Assembly: GCF_029968015.1 (NCBI RefSeq)
Contig: NZ_JASCIS010000037.1
Location: 1-64,000, forward strand
Length of the DNA: 64,000 nucleotides
Direction: 5' to 3'
DNA from: Streptomyces luteolus
GTDB lineage: Bacteria; Actinomycetota; Actinomycetes; Streptomycetales; Streptomycetaceae
Shown: positions 24,380 to 32,538 of the stretch, in pieces
How positions within the stretch are numbered: the first letter of the stretch is position 1
How the letters are laid out: each line of letters begins with the position of its first letter
Notes under the pieces: generated by a model
What the model was told of the DNA's origin: nothing
What the model saw: only the letters and a program-made list of their open reading frames with translations
Databases searched by the model: none
Made by a program: the position numbers and the translations under genes

Positions 24380-25717
24380 GTGTCCGCGAATTCCCCCGCC
24401 GCCACCGAGAAGCCGTCCGGCTTCCGCATACCCAAGGTCCCCTTCTGGGCCCAGATCGTCGCCGGTCTGGTCCTCGGTGTCCTGCTCGGCTGGCTGGCCC
24501 GGAGCCAGGACGTCTCCTGGCTCGTCACCACCCTCGACAAGGTCGGCACGATCTTCATCCAGCTGCTGAAGCTGGCCGTCGCGCCGCTCGTCTTCTTCGC
24601 CATCCTGGTGTCGATCACCAACCTGCGTAAGGTCAACAACGCCGCGCGACTGGCGACGCGCACCCTGCTCTGGTTCATGATCACCTCGCTGATCGCGGTG
24701 GTCATCGGCCTCGCCATCGGTCTGCTGACCAACCCCGGCGCCGGTACCGGCCTCACCCCCAAGGACGGCGCGAAGCCGGACAGCGCGGGCACCTGGCTGG
24801 ACTTCCTCACCGGCATCATCCCGGCGAACGTGATCACGCCGTTCACAGAGCTGAACGTCCTGCAGATCGTCTTCATGGCCGCCGTCGCCGGTATCGCCAT
24901 CCTGAAGATCGGCGAGAAGGCCAAGCCGATCCTGGACCTCAGTGAGTCGGTCCTGACGCTGCTGCAGAAGGCCCTGTGGTGGGTCATCAAGCTCTCCCCG
25001 ATCGGCACCGTCGGCCTCATCGGCCACGCCATCGCCACGTACGGCTGGGACCTGATCGGCAAGTACGCGACCTTCACCGCGGACATCTACATCGGCTGCG
25101 CCCTGGTCCTCTTCGGCGTCTACCCGCTGCTGCTCGCGACCGTGGCCAAGGTCAACCCGCTGAAGTTCTTCAAGGGCGCCTGGCCCGCGATCCAGCTGGC
25201 CTTCGTCTCCCGCTCCTCGGTCGGCACCATGCCGATCACCCAGAAGGTCACCGAGCGCCTCGGCGTCCCGAAGGACTACACCTCCTTCGCCGTCCCGTTC
25301 GGCGCGACGACCAAGATGGACGGCTGCGCCGCGATCTACCCGGCGATCGCCGCGATCTTCGTCGCGCAGATCTTCGACGTGCAGATGGGCATCAAGGAGT
25401 ACATCCTGATCGCCTTCGTCTCCGTCATCGGCTCCGCCGCCACCGCCGGTCTGACGGGCGCCACGGTCATGCTGACGCTGACCCTGTCGACGCTCGGCCT
25501 GCCGATGGAGGGCGTGGGCCTGCTCCTCGCCATCGACCCGATCCTCGACATGATGCGCACCGCCACCAACGTGGCCGGCCAGTCGGTCATCCCGATCCTG
25601 GTCGCGGCCCGGGAGAACATCCTGGACCGCAAGGCGTACGACAGCGCGTCGTCGTCGCTTACCGACGAGTCGGCCGACTCGGCGGAGGACTCGCGCGCGG
25701 TGCCGGTGCCTGCGTAA
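24380..25717 (+). CDS. DAACS family dicarboxylate/amino acid:cation symporter, possibly cystine
   Basis: A 445-residue transporter with about eight membrane helices and two re-entrant hairpins. The serine-rich HP1 motif is SRSSVGTMP, the substrate/Na+ region is FGATTKMDGCAAIYP in place of GATINMDGT, and the last core motif is DMMRTATNVAGQ. From memory, the GCA-x-YPA pattern is closer to cystine carriers of the family (TcyP/YdjN) than to glutamate carriers. The GTG at 24380 has GGAG seven bases before it; a GTG at 24374 is too close. The upstream cysteine-rich leader favours cystine as substrate, but C4-dicarboxylates or glutamate remain possible. Confidence 0.85.
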   Translation: MSANSPAATEKPSGFRIPKVPFWAQIVAGLVLGVLLGWLARSQDVSWLVTTLDKVGTIFIQLLKLAVAPLVFFAILVSITNLRKVNNAARLATRTLLWFMITSLIAVVIGLAIGLLTNPGAGTGLTPKDGAKPDSAGTWLDFLTGIIPANVITPFTELNVLQIVFMAAVAGIAILKIGEKAKPILDLSESVLTLLQKALWWVIKLSPIGTVGLIGHAIATYGWDLIGKYATFTADIYIGCALVLFGVYPLLLATVAKVNPLKFFKGAWPAIQLAFVSRSSVGTMPITQKVTERLGVPKDYTSFAVPFGATTKMDGCAAIYPAIAAIFVAQIFDVQMGIKEYILIAFVSVIGSAATAGLTGATVMLTLTLSTLGLPMEGVGLLLAIDPILDMMRTATNVAGQSVIPILVAARENILDRKAYDSASSSLTDESADSAEDSRAVPVPA

Positions 25718-25740
25718 CGCGGATGTCGCCACTGGCGTTG

Positions 25741-25777
25741 CCGCGCCCCGGACCAGGGAGACTGGTCCGGGGCGCGG
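25741..25777 (+). terminator. Strong terminator after the symporter
   Basis: CCGCGCCCCGGACCAG pairs perfectly with CTGGTCCGGGGCGCGG (16 bp) around a 5-base loop, followed by TTCGTTT. Confidence 0.9.
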
Positions 25778-25824
25778 TTCGTTTCGCCGTGGGGCGGCTG
25801 CCGGTTCTGACGTGCCGGTCCGCG

Positions 25825-25853
25825 GTGGCTGGTCGCGCAGTTCCCCGCGCCCC
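25825..25853 (-). repeat. Dispersed repeat, copy B (inverted)
   Basis: GTGGCTGGTCGCGCAGTTCC followed by CCGCGCCCC. This is the reverse complement of the core of the 45-bp element seen at 19597 and 32331. A divergent relative with the core GTGGCTGGTCGCGCCCACGC lies at about 25953-25990. Confidence 0.85.
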
Positions 25854-25986
25854 TTTGAGGGTCGGCCAGGCCGAGCTCCACCGCCTCGTTCGTCGGCCGA
25901 GCCCTTCCCGCCGTTGGGGGGGGGGCTCCTGGTGGTGTGCCGCGGGTCGTTCGTGGCTGGTCGCGCCCACGCGGCGGAGCCGCACC

Positions 25987-26103
25987 ATGTCACGGCCCCG
26001 CGCCCCTGGCGCGGTCCGGCTGCACGCGCCCGGCGGCTACCCCGTGCCCGTCTGCCCGCCCGACAACGTGCCGCCGTGGTGGCCGGATCTGGTTCCGTTG
26101 TGA
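25987..26103 (+). CDS. Possible small protein, 38 residues
   Basis: A short ORF starting MSRPRAPGAVRLHAPGGYPV and ending CPPDNVPPWWPDLVPL. It has GGAG seven bases before the ATG and high GC at third positions. It is Pro/Trp-rich with one cysteine and has no membrane helix. It overlaps a repeat-like stretch at its 5' end, so it may be a chance frame. It lies 69 bases before the TetR gene. The rest of the 25718-26171 gap holds only the terminator and the repeat copies. Confidence 0.3.
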   Translation: MSRPRAPGAVRLHAPGGYPVPVCPPDNVPPWWPDLVPL

Positions 26104-26171
26104 TCGAGGGGAGTCTCCCCGGCGCCGTAGGCTTACCGCGGAGTAATCGTGAATCGGGGAGGGCGACCGGC

Positions 26172-26813
26172 GTGGGTGCTGTGAAGGGCAAGCGGATGCC
26201 GCGGGCCGTACGGGAACAGCAGATGATGGACGCCGCCGTGCGGACCTTCGCCCAGCGCGGGTACCGGGCCGCGTCCATGGACGAGATCGCGGAGCTCGCC
26301 GGGGTGTCCAAACCGCTGGTCTACCTGTATCTGAACTCCAAGGAAGAGCTCTTCACCGCGTGCATCCGCCGGGAGGCGGCGGCGCTCGTCGAGGCGGTGC
26401 GGTCGGCGATCACGCCCGGCGAGCCCGCCGACGCCCAACTCTGGTCCGGGCTGCGGGGGTTCTTCACGCACACCGCCGAACACCCGGACGGCTGGGCGGT
26501 CCTGCACGCGCAGGCCCGCACCCAGGGCGAGCCGTTCGCGCGCGAGGTCGCCGTGATGCGCGAGGAGATCGTGGCGTTCGTGACGCTGCTGATCGCGGAG
26601 GCCGCCCGGGAGGCGCACCGCGACCCGTCGCTGCCCGAACGCGAGGTGGCCGGCCTGGCGGAGGCCCTGGTGGGAGCGGCGGAGGCCCTCGCGGTCTGGG
26701 CGAACACCGCGGAGGGCGTCACCGCGAAGCAGGCCGCGACCACGCTGATGAACTTCGCCTGGGCGGGGTTGGGGAACCTGATGCGGGGCGAGCCCTGGTC
26801 CCCGCCCCGCTGA
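26172..26813 (+). CDS. TetR family transcriptional regulator
   Basis: A 213-residue repressor-type protein. The HTH is at residues ~10-55 (MPRAVREQQMMDAAVRTFAQ, MDEIAELAGVSKPLVYLYLN, SKEELFTACIRRE), followed by an all-helical ligand domain. GGGGAGGG lies 8 bases before the GTG at 26172. It converges on the maoC/fabG4-like pair, and the palindromes in their divergent promoter (29029-29057) are candidate targets. A fatty acyl-CoA ligand would fit that context, but this is inference. Confidence 0.88.
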   Translation: MGAVKGKRMPRAVREQQMMDAAVRTFAQRGYRAASMDEIAELAGVSKPLVYLYLNSKEELFTACIRREAAALVEAVRSAITPGEPADAQLWSGLRGFFTHTAEHPDGWAVLHAQARTQGEPFAREVAVMREEIVAFVTLLIAEAAREAHRDPSLPEREVAGLAEALVGAAEALAVWANTAEGVTAKQAATTLMNFAWAGLGNLMRGEPWSPPR

Positions 26814-26827
26814 TCGGGCAGCCTGCC

Positions 26828-27682
26828 CTACGGCGAGACGGCCCCGCTCAGGTGCACCTTCTCGCCGGCCCCCCGCAGCTCGAACCGCTCACCCTCCACC
26901 CCGTACGCCACCCGCCCCGGCAGCAGTACCGGAGCCCTGAACTCGGCGCGCAGCCGGACCGACCCCTCCACGCCGTACTCGGAGAGGCACCGCGCGACCG
27001 TCCACATCCCATGGGCGATGGCCCGCGGAAACCCGAACAGCTTCGCCGTGAGCGGGTGCAGGTGGATGGGGTTGCGGTCGCCGGAAGCCGCCCCGTAGCG
27101 CCGCCCGAGATCCCCGGGCAGGTCCCACTCGGCGCGTACGGGCAACGGCGCGTCGTCGCCCGAGCGCTCCGGGACCGGACCCTCGTACGACGTGGAGTGA
27201 CGCGCGAGGTACGTACTGCGGGACTCCCAGACCAGCTCCCCGGCGAGCCGCGCCTCGGTGACGAGGAGAGCCTCCGTGCCGCGTCGGTGCGGGCTCAACT
27301 TCTCGGCGTACACCGTGAGTTCGGGGCGTTCGGAAGAGGGCACGGGCCGGTGCTGGTCGACCGCGAACGTCGTATGGACGAGACCGAGCAGCGGCAGCGG
27401 AAACTCACGGGCCGCCATCAGCCGCATGGCCAGCGGAAAGCCCAGGATGTGCGGATACGTCACCGGGAGCCCGGCGCTCGGCGCAGTGGATCCGGACTCC
27501 GGGAAACCGCACACCGCCCGGTACGCGGCCAGTCGGCCCGGGTCGACCGCCGCATCCCGCAGGACCAGCCGCGTCGGCGGGGCGACGGCACCCTGAGCGA
27601 CCCGCTTCAGGGGGGACCGCAGCGCGCCCCGTGCGAGCAGCGGCGCGAGGCTCGGTGCGGAGTCGAGTCGTACGACCGTCAT
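26828..27682 (-). CDS. MaoC-like dehydratase (HtdX-type)
   Basis: A 284-residue double-hotdog protein. The C-terminal half holds the hydratase 2 signature YGAASGDRNPIHLHPLTAKL followed by AIAHGMW, with Asp and His catalytic residues in place. The N-terminal half is a degenerate hotdog (VTYPHILGFPLAMRLM). The gene set MaoC-FabG4-like/FadA2-like matches, from memory, the mycobacterial htdX-fabG4 and fadA2 arrangement. It would dehydrate 3-hydroxyacyl thioesters. It starts 2 bases downstream of the fabG4-like stop, so the pair is co-transcribed. Confidence 0.85.
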   Translation of the reverse strand: MTVVRLDSAPSLAPLLARGALRSPLKRVAQGAVAPPTRLVLRDAAVDPGRLAAYRAVCGFPESGSTAPSAGLPVTYPHILGFPLAMRLMAAREFPLPLLGLVHTTFAVDQHRPVPSSERPELTVYAEKLSPHRRGTEALLVTEARLAGELVWESRSTYLARHSTSYEGPVPERSGDDAPLPVRAEWDLPGDLGRRYGAASGDRNPIHLHPLTAKLFGFPRAIAHGMWTVARCLSEYGVEGSVRLRAEFRAPVLLPGRVAYGVEGERFELRGAGEKVHLSGAVSP

Positions 27683-27684
27683 CG

Positions 27685-29007
27685 TCAGGCCCCCAGCAGG
27701 CTCTGGCCGCAGACGCGGACGACCTGGCCGTTGACCGAGCCGGAGCCCGGGTCGGCGAACCAGGCGGTGGTCTCCGCGACGTCGACCGGAAGGCCGCCCT
27801 GCGCGAGGGAGTTCATGCGGCGGCCCGCCTCGCGGATGAAGAGCGGAACGGCGGCGGTCATCCTGGTCTCGATGAAGCCGGGCGCGACCGCGTTCACGGT
27901 GACGCCGTGCTCGGCGAGCGCGCGCGGCGCGAGCGAGCGGACCAGGCCGATGATCCCGGCCTTGCTGGCCGCGTAGTTGGTCTGGCCGACGTTCCCCGCG
28001 ATCCCCGCGATGGACGCCGTGGCGACGATCGCCCCGCCGCGGTTCAGGGTGCCGGACGAGAGCAGCGCGTCCGTCGTACGCAGCACGGCCCCGAGGTTGA
28101 CGTCCAGGACCGGACTCCAGCGCTCGGCGGGCATGTTGGCGAGCCTGCGGTCCCGCGTGATGCCCGCGTTGTGGACCAGCACGTCCAGGCCGGTCGCACC
28201 CTCGGGGAGTGCCGCGGTGATCCGCTCGCCCGCGTCGTCGGCGGTGATGTCGAGCGGCAGCGCGGTCCCGCCGAGCCGCTCGGCGAGCTGCGCCAACTCG
28301 TCCTGGGCGGACGGAATGTCGAGGACGACGACATGCGCGCCGTCCCGCGCGAGCGTCTCCGCGACCGAGGCGCCGATGCCCCGCGCCGCGCCCGTGACCA
28401 GAGCGGTGCGCCCGTCGAGGGGCCGGGCCGGGTCGGTGGCGGGCTCCCCCGCCGTCTCGCCGACCTCGATCACCTGGCCGCTGACGTAGGCGGACTTGGG
28501 CGAGAGCAGGAACCGCAGCGTCGACTCGGCCGCCACCGCGGAGTCCGTACGGACGAGACGGACCAGCGTGACCGTACGGCCGCGGCCCGCCTCCTTGCCG
28601 AGGGAGCGCACGAACCCTTCGAGGCCCTGCTGGACGGCGGCCTGGTGGTGGTCCGTGGCCGAGGGTGCCGAGCCGAGCACGACGATCCGGCCGCCCGGCG
28701 CGACGGAGCGCACCACGGGGTGCAGGGCGGCGTGCACCTCGGCGAGTGCGCCGACGTCGGCGACGCCGGTGGCGTCGAGTACGACGGCGGCGGGGCGCTC
28801 GGTGCCGGGTTCGAGGCCGGTGCGGGCCAGCGCCTCGTCCAGGCCCTTGAGCGCGGAGAGACCGGCGGTCAGCCGCAGCAACGGGCCGTCAAGGGACGGG
28901 TGTTCGGCCGACCAGCGGCGCAGCGGGGCGGGCTGCGGGAGCCCGAGTCTGCGGGTCAGGAAGCGGCCGGGCGCGGTTCCGGTGAAGTTCAGATAGCGGT
29001 CGGCCAT
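27685..29007 (-). CDS. 3-oxoacyl-thioester reductase, two-domain FabG4-like
   Basis: A 440-residue SDR about twice the usual length. The C-terminal half is the active reductase: GRTALVTGAARGIGASVAET, DVLVHNAGITRDR, a catalytic Ser in ATASIAGIAG, and NYAASKAGIIGL with Tyr and Lys, ending NGQVVRVCGQ. The N-terminal ~200 residues are a second Rossmann-like domain without catalytic residues, a layout seen in high-molecular-weight FabG4. It likely reduces 3-oxoacyl-CoA or -ACP and works with the adjacent MaoC and thiolase. The ATG at 29007 is followed upstream by the divergent promoter. Confidence 0.88.
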   Translation of the reverse strand: MADRYLNFTGTAPGRFLTRRLGLPQPAPLRRWSAEHPSLDGPLLRLTAGLSALKGLDEALARTGLEPGTERPAAVVLDATGVADVGALAEVHAALHPVVRSVAPGGRIVVLGSAPSATDHHQAAVQQGLEGFVRSLGKEAGRGRTVTLVRLVRTDSAVAAESTLRFLLSPKSAYVSGQVIEVGETAGEPATDPARPLDGRTALVTGAARGIGASVAETLARDGAHVVVLDIPSAQDELAQLAERLGGTALPLDITADDAGERITAALPEGATGLDVLVHNAGITRDRRLANMPAERWSPVLDVNLGAVLRTTDALLSSGTLNRGGAIVATASIAGIAGNVGQTNYAASKAGIIGLVRSLAPRALAEHGVTVNAVAPGFIETRMTAAVPLFIREAGRRMNSLAQGGLPVDVAETTAWFADPGSGSVNGQVVRVCGQSLLGA

Positions 29008-29028
29008 TGTCCAACTCCCAGCTCGGTC

Positions 29029-29057
29029 GTAAATTTACTTCTGAGTAAGGTTACTCA
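29029..29057. promoter_or_regulatory. Palindromic operator candidate in divergent promoter
   Basis: Two adjacent palindromes lie between the fabG4-like and fadA2-like starts: GTAAATTTAC (29029-29038) and TGAGTAA-GG-TTACTCA (29042-29057, perfect 7-2-7). Both share GTAA/TTAC half sites. The gap is only 70 bases, so binding would block both promoters. The TetR protein at 26172 is the obvious candidate. Confidence 0.65.
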
Positions 29058-29077
29058 AGGGTCAGGAGCTGGTCGAG

Positions 29078-30376
29078 ATGAGCACCGAAGAAGCCGCCGG
29101 GAACAAGGGCCGGATCCGCCGCGTCGCGGTCATCGGCGGGAGCCGTATCCCGTTCGCCCGTTCCGACGGTCCGTACGCCACCGCGTCCAACCAGGAGATG
29201 CTCACGGCCGCGCTCGACGGCCTCGTCGACCGCTTCGGGCTGCACGGCAGCCGCGTAGGCGAGTTCGTCGCGGGCGCCGTCCTCAAGCACAGCCGCGACT
29301 TCAACCTCGCGCGCGAGACGGTCCTCGGCTCCGGACTCGACCCGCGCACCCCCGCGTACGACATCCAACAGGCCTGCGGCACCGGCCTGCAGGCCGTGAT
29401 CGCCGCCGCCAACAAGATCGCGCTCGGCCAGCTCGACAGCGCGATCGCGGGCGGCGCCGACACCGCGAGCGACGCCCCGCTCGGCGTCAACGACAAGCTG
29501 CGCAAGATCCTCCTGGAGGCGCGCCGGGCGAGGACGGTCGGCGCCCGGGCCAAGGCCCTCGCGAAGATCCGCCCCGGCCACCTCGTCCCGGACATCCCGC
29601 GCAACGCCGAGCCGCGTACGCGCCGGTCGATGGGCGAGCACGCGGCCGTGACGGCGCGGGAGTGGGGCGTGCGCCGCGAGGACCAGGACGCGCTCGCCGC
29701 CACCAGCCACCAGCGGCTCGCCGCGGCCTACGACCGGGGCTTCCTCGACGCCCTCGTCGTGCCCTTCCGCGGCCTGGAGCGGGACCAGAACCTGCGCCCC
29801 GACTCCACGGTGGAGAAACTCGCCGGGCTGGGGCCGGTGTTCGGCACCGACGGCCCCGACCCGACCATGACGGCGGGCAATTCGACCCCGCTCACCGACG
29901 GCGCCGCGACCGTGCTGCTCGCCGACGAGGAGTGGGCGGCCGCGCGCGGCCTCACCCCGCTCGCGTACCTCACGGCGTACGAGACGGCCGCCGTCGACTT
30001 CGTGGGCGGCGACGTGACCGGCGACGGCGGCGACGGGCTCCTCATGGCCCCGGCGTACGCGGTGCCGCGGATGCTGGAGCGGGCCGGGCTCGGCCTGGCC
30101 GACTTCGACCTGGTCGAGGTGCACGAGGCCTTCGCCTCGCAGGTCCTCGCCACGCTCGCCGCCTGGGAGAAGGCGGGCCTCGGCCCGGTCGACCGGGACC
30201 GCCTCAACGTCGCCGGCTCGTCCCTCGCGACCGGCCACCCCTTCGCCGCGACCGGCGCCAGGATCGTCGCCACCCTTGCCGAACTCCTCGCCGAACGGGA
30301 CGCTCCCGCACGGGGGTTGATCTCCATCTGCGCGGCCGGCGGACAGGGCGTGACCGCGATCCTCGAACGCGCCTGA
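29078..30376 (+). CDS. Acetyl-CoA C-acyltransferase (thiolase, FadA2-like)
   Basis: A 432-residue thiolase. The nucleophilic cysteine is in YDIQQACGTGLQAV (Cys about 100), and other motifs are NSTPLTDGAA, VEVHEAFASQ, SSLATGHPFAATGARI (catalytic His) and the second cysteine in ISICAAGGQG. It cleaves or forms 3-oxoacyl-CoA. It is divergent from the fabG4-like gene and followed by an acyl-CoA ligase 33 bases later, so the cluster contains activation, reduction, dehydration and thiolysis functions. Confidence 0.9.
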   Translation: MSTEEAAGNKGRIRRVAVIGGSRIPFARSDGPYATASNQEMLTAALDGLVDRFGLHGSRVGEFVAGAVLKHSRDFNLARETVLGSGLDPRTPAYDIQQACGTGLQAVIAAANKIALGQLDSAIAGGADTASDAPLGVNDKLRKILLEARRARTVGARAKALAKIRPGHLVPDIPRNAEPRTRRSMGEHAAVTAREWGVRREDQDALAATSHQRLAAAYDRGFLDALVVPFRGLERDQNLRPDSTVEKLAGLGPVFGTDGPDPTMTAGNSTPLTDGAATVLLADEEWAAARGLTPLAYLTAYETAAVDFVGGDVTGDGGDGLLMAPAYAVPRMLERAGLGLADFDLVEVHEAFASQVLATLAAWEKAGLGPVDRDRLNVAGSSLATGHPFAATGARIVATLAELLAERDAPARGLISICAAGGQGVTAILERA

Positions 30377-30409
30377 CGGCCCCCGAACCACTCACCCTCA
30401 AGGAGTCGC

Positions 30410-32314
30410 GTGCCCCGCAAGACCCCGGCCCCCGCGCCGCCCCCGCTCGTCGAGCCGCACAAGACCGTCACGGACGGCGTCGTACGCGAGGTGTCCGTGC
30501 CGCCCCTCGCGCCCGCGGTGACCGTGGGCTCGCTCGCGGACATCCCGTACGACAACGCCGAACAGGCGCCCGCCGAGGCCGTGTTGAGCCGCAAGGAGGC
30601 CGACGGCACGTGGCGGGAGGTGACCGCGCGGGAGTTCGCCGACGAGGTCCGGGTGCTCGCCAAGGGGCTGATCGCGCACGGCCTGCGCCCCGGCGACCGG
30701 CTCGCGATCATGGCGCGGACGACGTACGAGTGGACGCTCCTCGACTTCGCCGCCTGGTCGGCGGGCCTGGTCACCGTCCCCGTCTACCCGACCTCGTCCG
30801 CCTTCCAGACCCGCTGGATCCTCCAGGACTCCGGGGCGGTCGCCCTCGCCGTGGAGACCGCTGGGCAGGCCGCCGCGCTCGGCCCCGAGCGCGACCGCCT
30901 GCCGGACCTCGCCCACGTGTGGACCTTCGCCGACCTGCCCGCCGTGGCCGAGGCGGGCGACGGCCTCGACGACGCCGAGGCGGACAAGCGGCGCGCGGCC
31001 CTCACCCCCGACTCCCTCGCCACCCTCATCTACACCTCCGGCACCACCGGCCGCCCCAAGGGCTGCGTCCTCACGCACGGCCACTTCTTCGCCGAGGTCG
31101 ACAACGCCATCGAGCTCCTGCACCCCGTCTTCAAGTCGATCAGCAAGGACCCGGCCTCCACCCTTCTCTTCCTTCCCCTCTCGCACGTCTTCGGCCGGAT
31201 GGTCGCCATCGGCTGCCTGCGCGCCCGCGTACGGCTCGGGCACGCGCCCAGCATCCAGACCGAGGACCTCCTGGCCGACCTGGCCGGGTTCCGCCCCACC
31301 TTTCTCCTCGCCATCCCGTACGTCCTGGAGAAGGTCTTCAACACCGGCCGGGCCACCGCCGAGAAGATGGGCAGGGCGGCCTCCTTCGACCGCGCGGCGC
31401 ACATCGCCCGACGCTACGGCGAGGCGGTCGAGGCCGCCGAACACGGCACCGGCCCCGGCCCCACCCTCGGCCTCAAGGCGGCCCGCGCGCTCTACGACCC
31501 GCTGGTCTACCGGCGCATCCGCGCGGCCCTCGGCGGCAAGGTGCGGTACGCGATCTGCGGCGGCTCCCCGCTCGGCCGACGGCTCGCGGCGTTCTACGCG
31601 GGCGCCGGGATCCAGATCTACGAGGGGTACGGCCTCACGGAGACCACCGCCGCCGCCACGGTCACCCCACCGTTGCGGCCCCGCCTCGGCACCGTGGGCT
31701 GGCCGCTGCCCGGCACGGCGGTGCGGATCGCGGACGACGGCGAGGTGCTCCTCTCCGGCGGCCAGGTCTTCCACGGCTACTGGGACGGGCAGTCGGGCAC
31801 GACCGCTCCCGCGTACGAGAAGTGGTTCGGCACCGGGGACGTGGGCGCCCTCGACGCCGACGGCTACCTCTCCATCACCGGCCGGAAGAAGGACATCCTC
31901 ATCACCACGGGCGGCAAGAACGTCGCACCCGCGCCCCTGGAGGACTGGCTGCGCGCGCACCCGCTGGTCGGCCAGTGCATCGTCCTCGGCGACAACCGTT
32001 CGTACGTGGCCGCGCTGCTCACCCTCGAACCGGACGGCATCGCGCACTGGCGCCGGATGAAGAAGAAGCAGGACGTGCCGATGGCCGAGCTCGTCCAGGA
32101 CCCGGAGCTCCTGGAGACCCTCCAGAAGGCGGTCGACGAGGCCAACAAACTGGTCTCCCGCGCGGAATCCATCCGCCGCTTCAGGGTCCTCCCGGTCGAC
32201 TTCACGGAGGCAGCGGGCCACCTCACTCCGTCCCTGAAGCTGAAACGCGTGGCGATCGAGAGGGACTTCGCGGACGAGATCGAGGCGCTGTACGCGCAGC
32301 GCAGGGAGGCCTGA
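30410..32314 (+). CDS. Long-chain fatty acid-CoA ligase (AMP-binding)
   Basis: A 634-residue adenylate-forming enzyme of the FACL family. The AMP/ATP motif is LIYTSGTTGRPKGC, followed by PLSHVFGRM, the YGLTETTAA motif and a C-terminal GRKKDILITTGGKNVAP. The length and the KDILITTGGKN ending fit FadD15-like long-chain ligases. It activates fatty acids to acyl-CoA via acyl-AMP. The start is a GTG with AAGGAG upstream, 33 bases after the thiolase. Confidence 0.9.
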   Translation: MPRKTPAPAPPPLVEPHKTVTDGVVREVSVPPLAPAVTVGSLADIPYDNAEQAPAEAVLSRKEADGTWREVTAREFADEVRVLAKGLIAHGLRPGDRLAIMARTTYEWTLLDFAAWSAGLVTVPVYPTSSAFQTRWILQDSGAVALAVETAGQAAALGPERDRLPDLAHVWTFADLPAVAEAGDGLDDAEADKRRAALTPDSLATLIYTSGTTGRPKGCVLTHGHFFAEVDNAIELLHPVFKSISKDPASTLLFLPLSHVFGRMVAIGCLRARVRLGHAPSIQTEDLLADLAGFRPTFLLAIPYVLEKVFNTGRATAEKMGRAASFDRAAHIARRYGEAVEAAEHGTGPGPTLGLKAARALYDPLVYRRIRAALGGKVRYAICGGSPLGRRLAAFYAGAGIQIYEGYGLTETTAAATVTPPLRPRLGTVGWPLPGTAVRIADDGEVLLSGGQVFHGYWDGQSGTTAPAYEKWFGTGDVGALDADGYLSITGRKKDILITTGGKNVAPAPLEDWLRAHPLVGQCIVLGDNRSYVAALLTLEPDGIAHWRRMKKKQDVPMAELVQDPELLETLQKAVDEANKLVSRAESIRRFRVLPVDFTEAAGHLTPSLKLKRVAIERDFADEIEALYAQRREA

Positions 32315-32330
32315 CAGGAGCGCCCCGTCA

Positions 32331-32375
32331 GGGGCGCGGGGAACTGCGCGACCAGCCACGACGGCGCTGCAGCCG
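32331..32375 (+). repeat. Dispersed repeat, copy C
   Basis: Identical over 45 bp to copy A at 19597-19641. It begins 16 bases after the ligase stop. The following bases to about 32490 hold further Streptomyces-type modules: GGGGTCCGGGGC twice and GCTTTCGGGAAGGGGCGGGG, the latter shared with 19658. Confidence 0.9.
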
Positions 32376-32538
32376 GAAACGGAGCGGGGGTCCGGGGCGC
32401 AGCCCCGAAGCTGCTGCAAGCTTTCGGGAAGGGGCGGGGCGGGGAGTAAACCGGGGTCCGGGGCGGAGCCCCGGGGAGGCGGGGCAGGCGGGCCCGACCT
32501 ATCGTGACGCGAGAGGCACCCGCACGGAGGGCCACCAC

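Noticed and set aside
24976..26103. Plus-strand frame overlapping the symporter and running past it
   Set aside because: Inside the symporter it is out of frame and Arg/His-rich. Only its last 38 codons from the ATG at 25987 deserve low-confidence mention.
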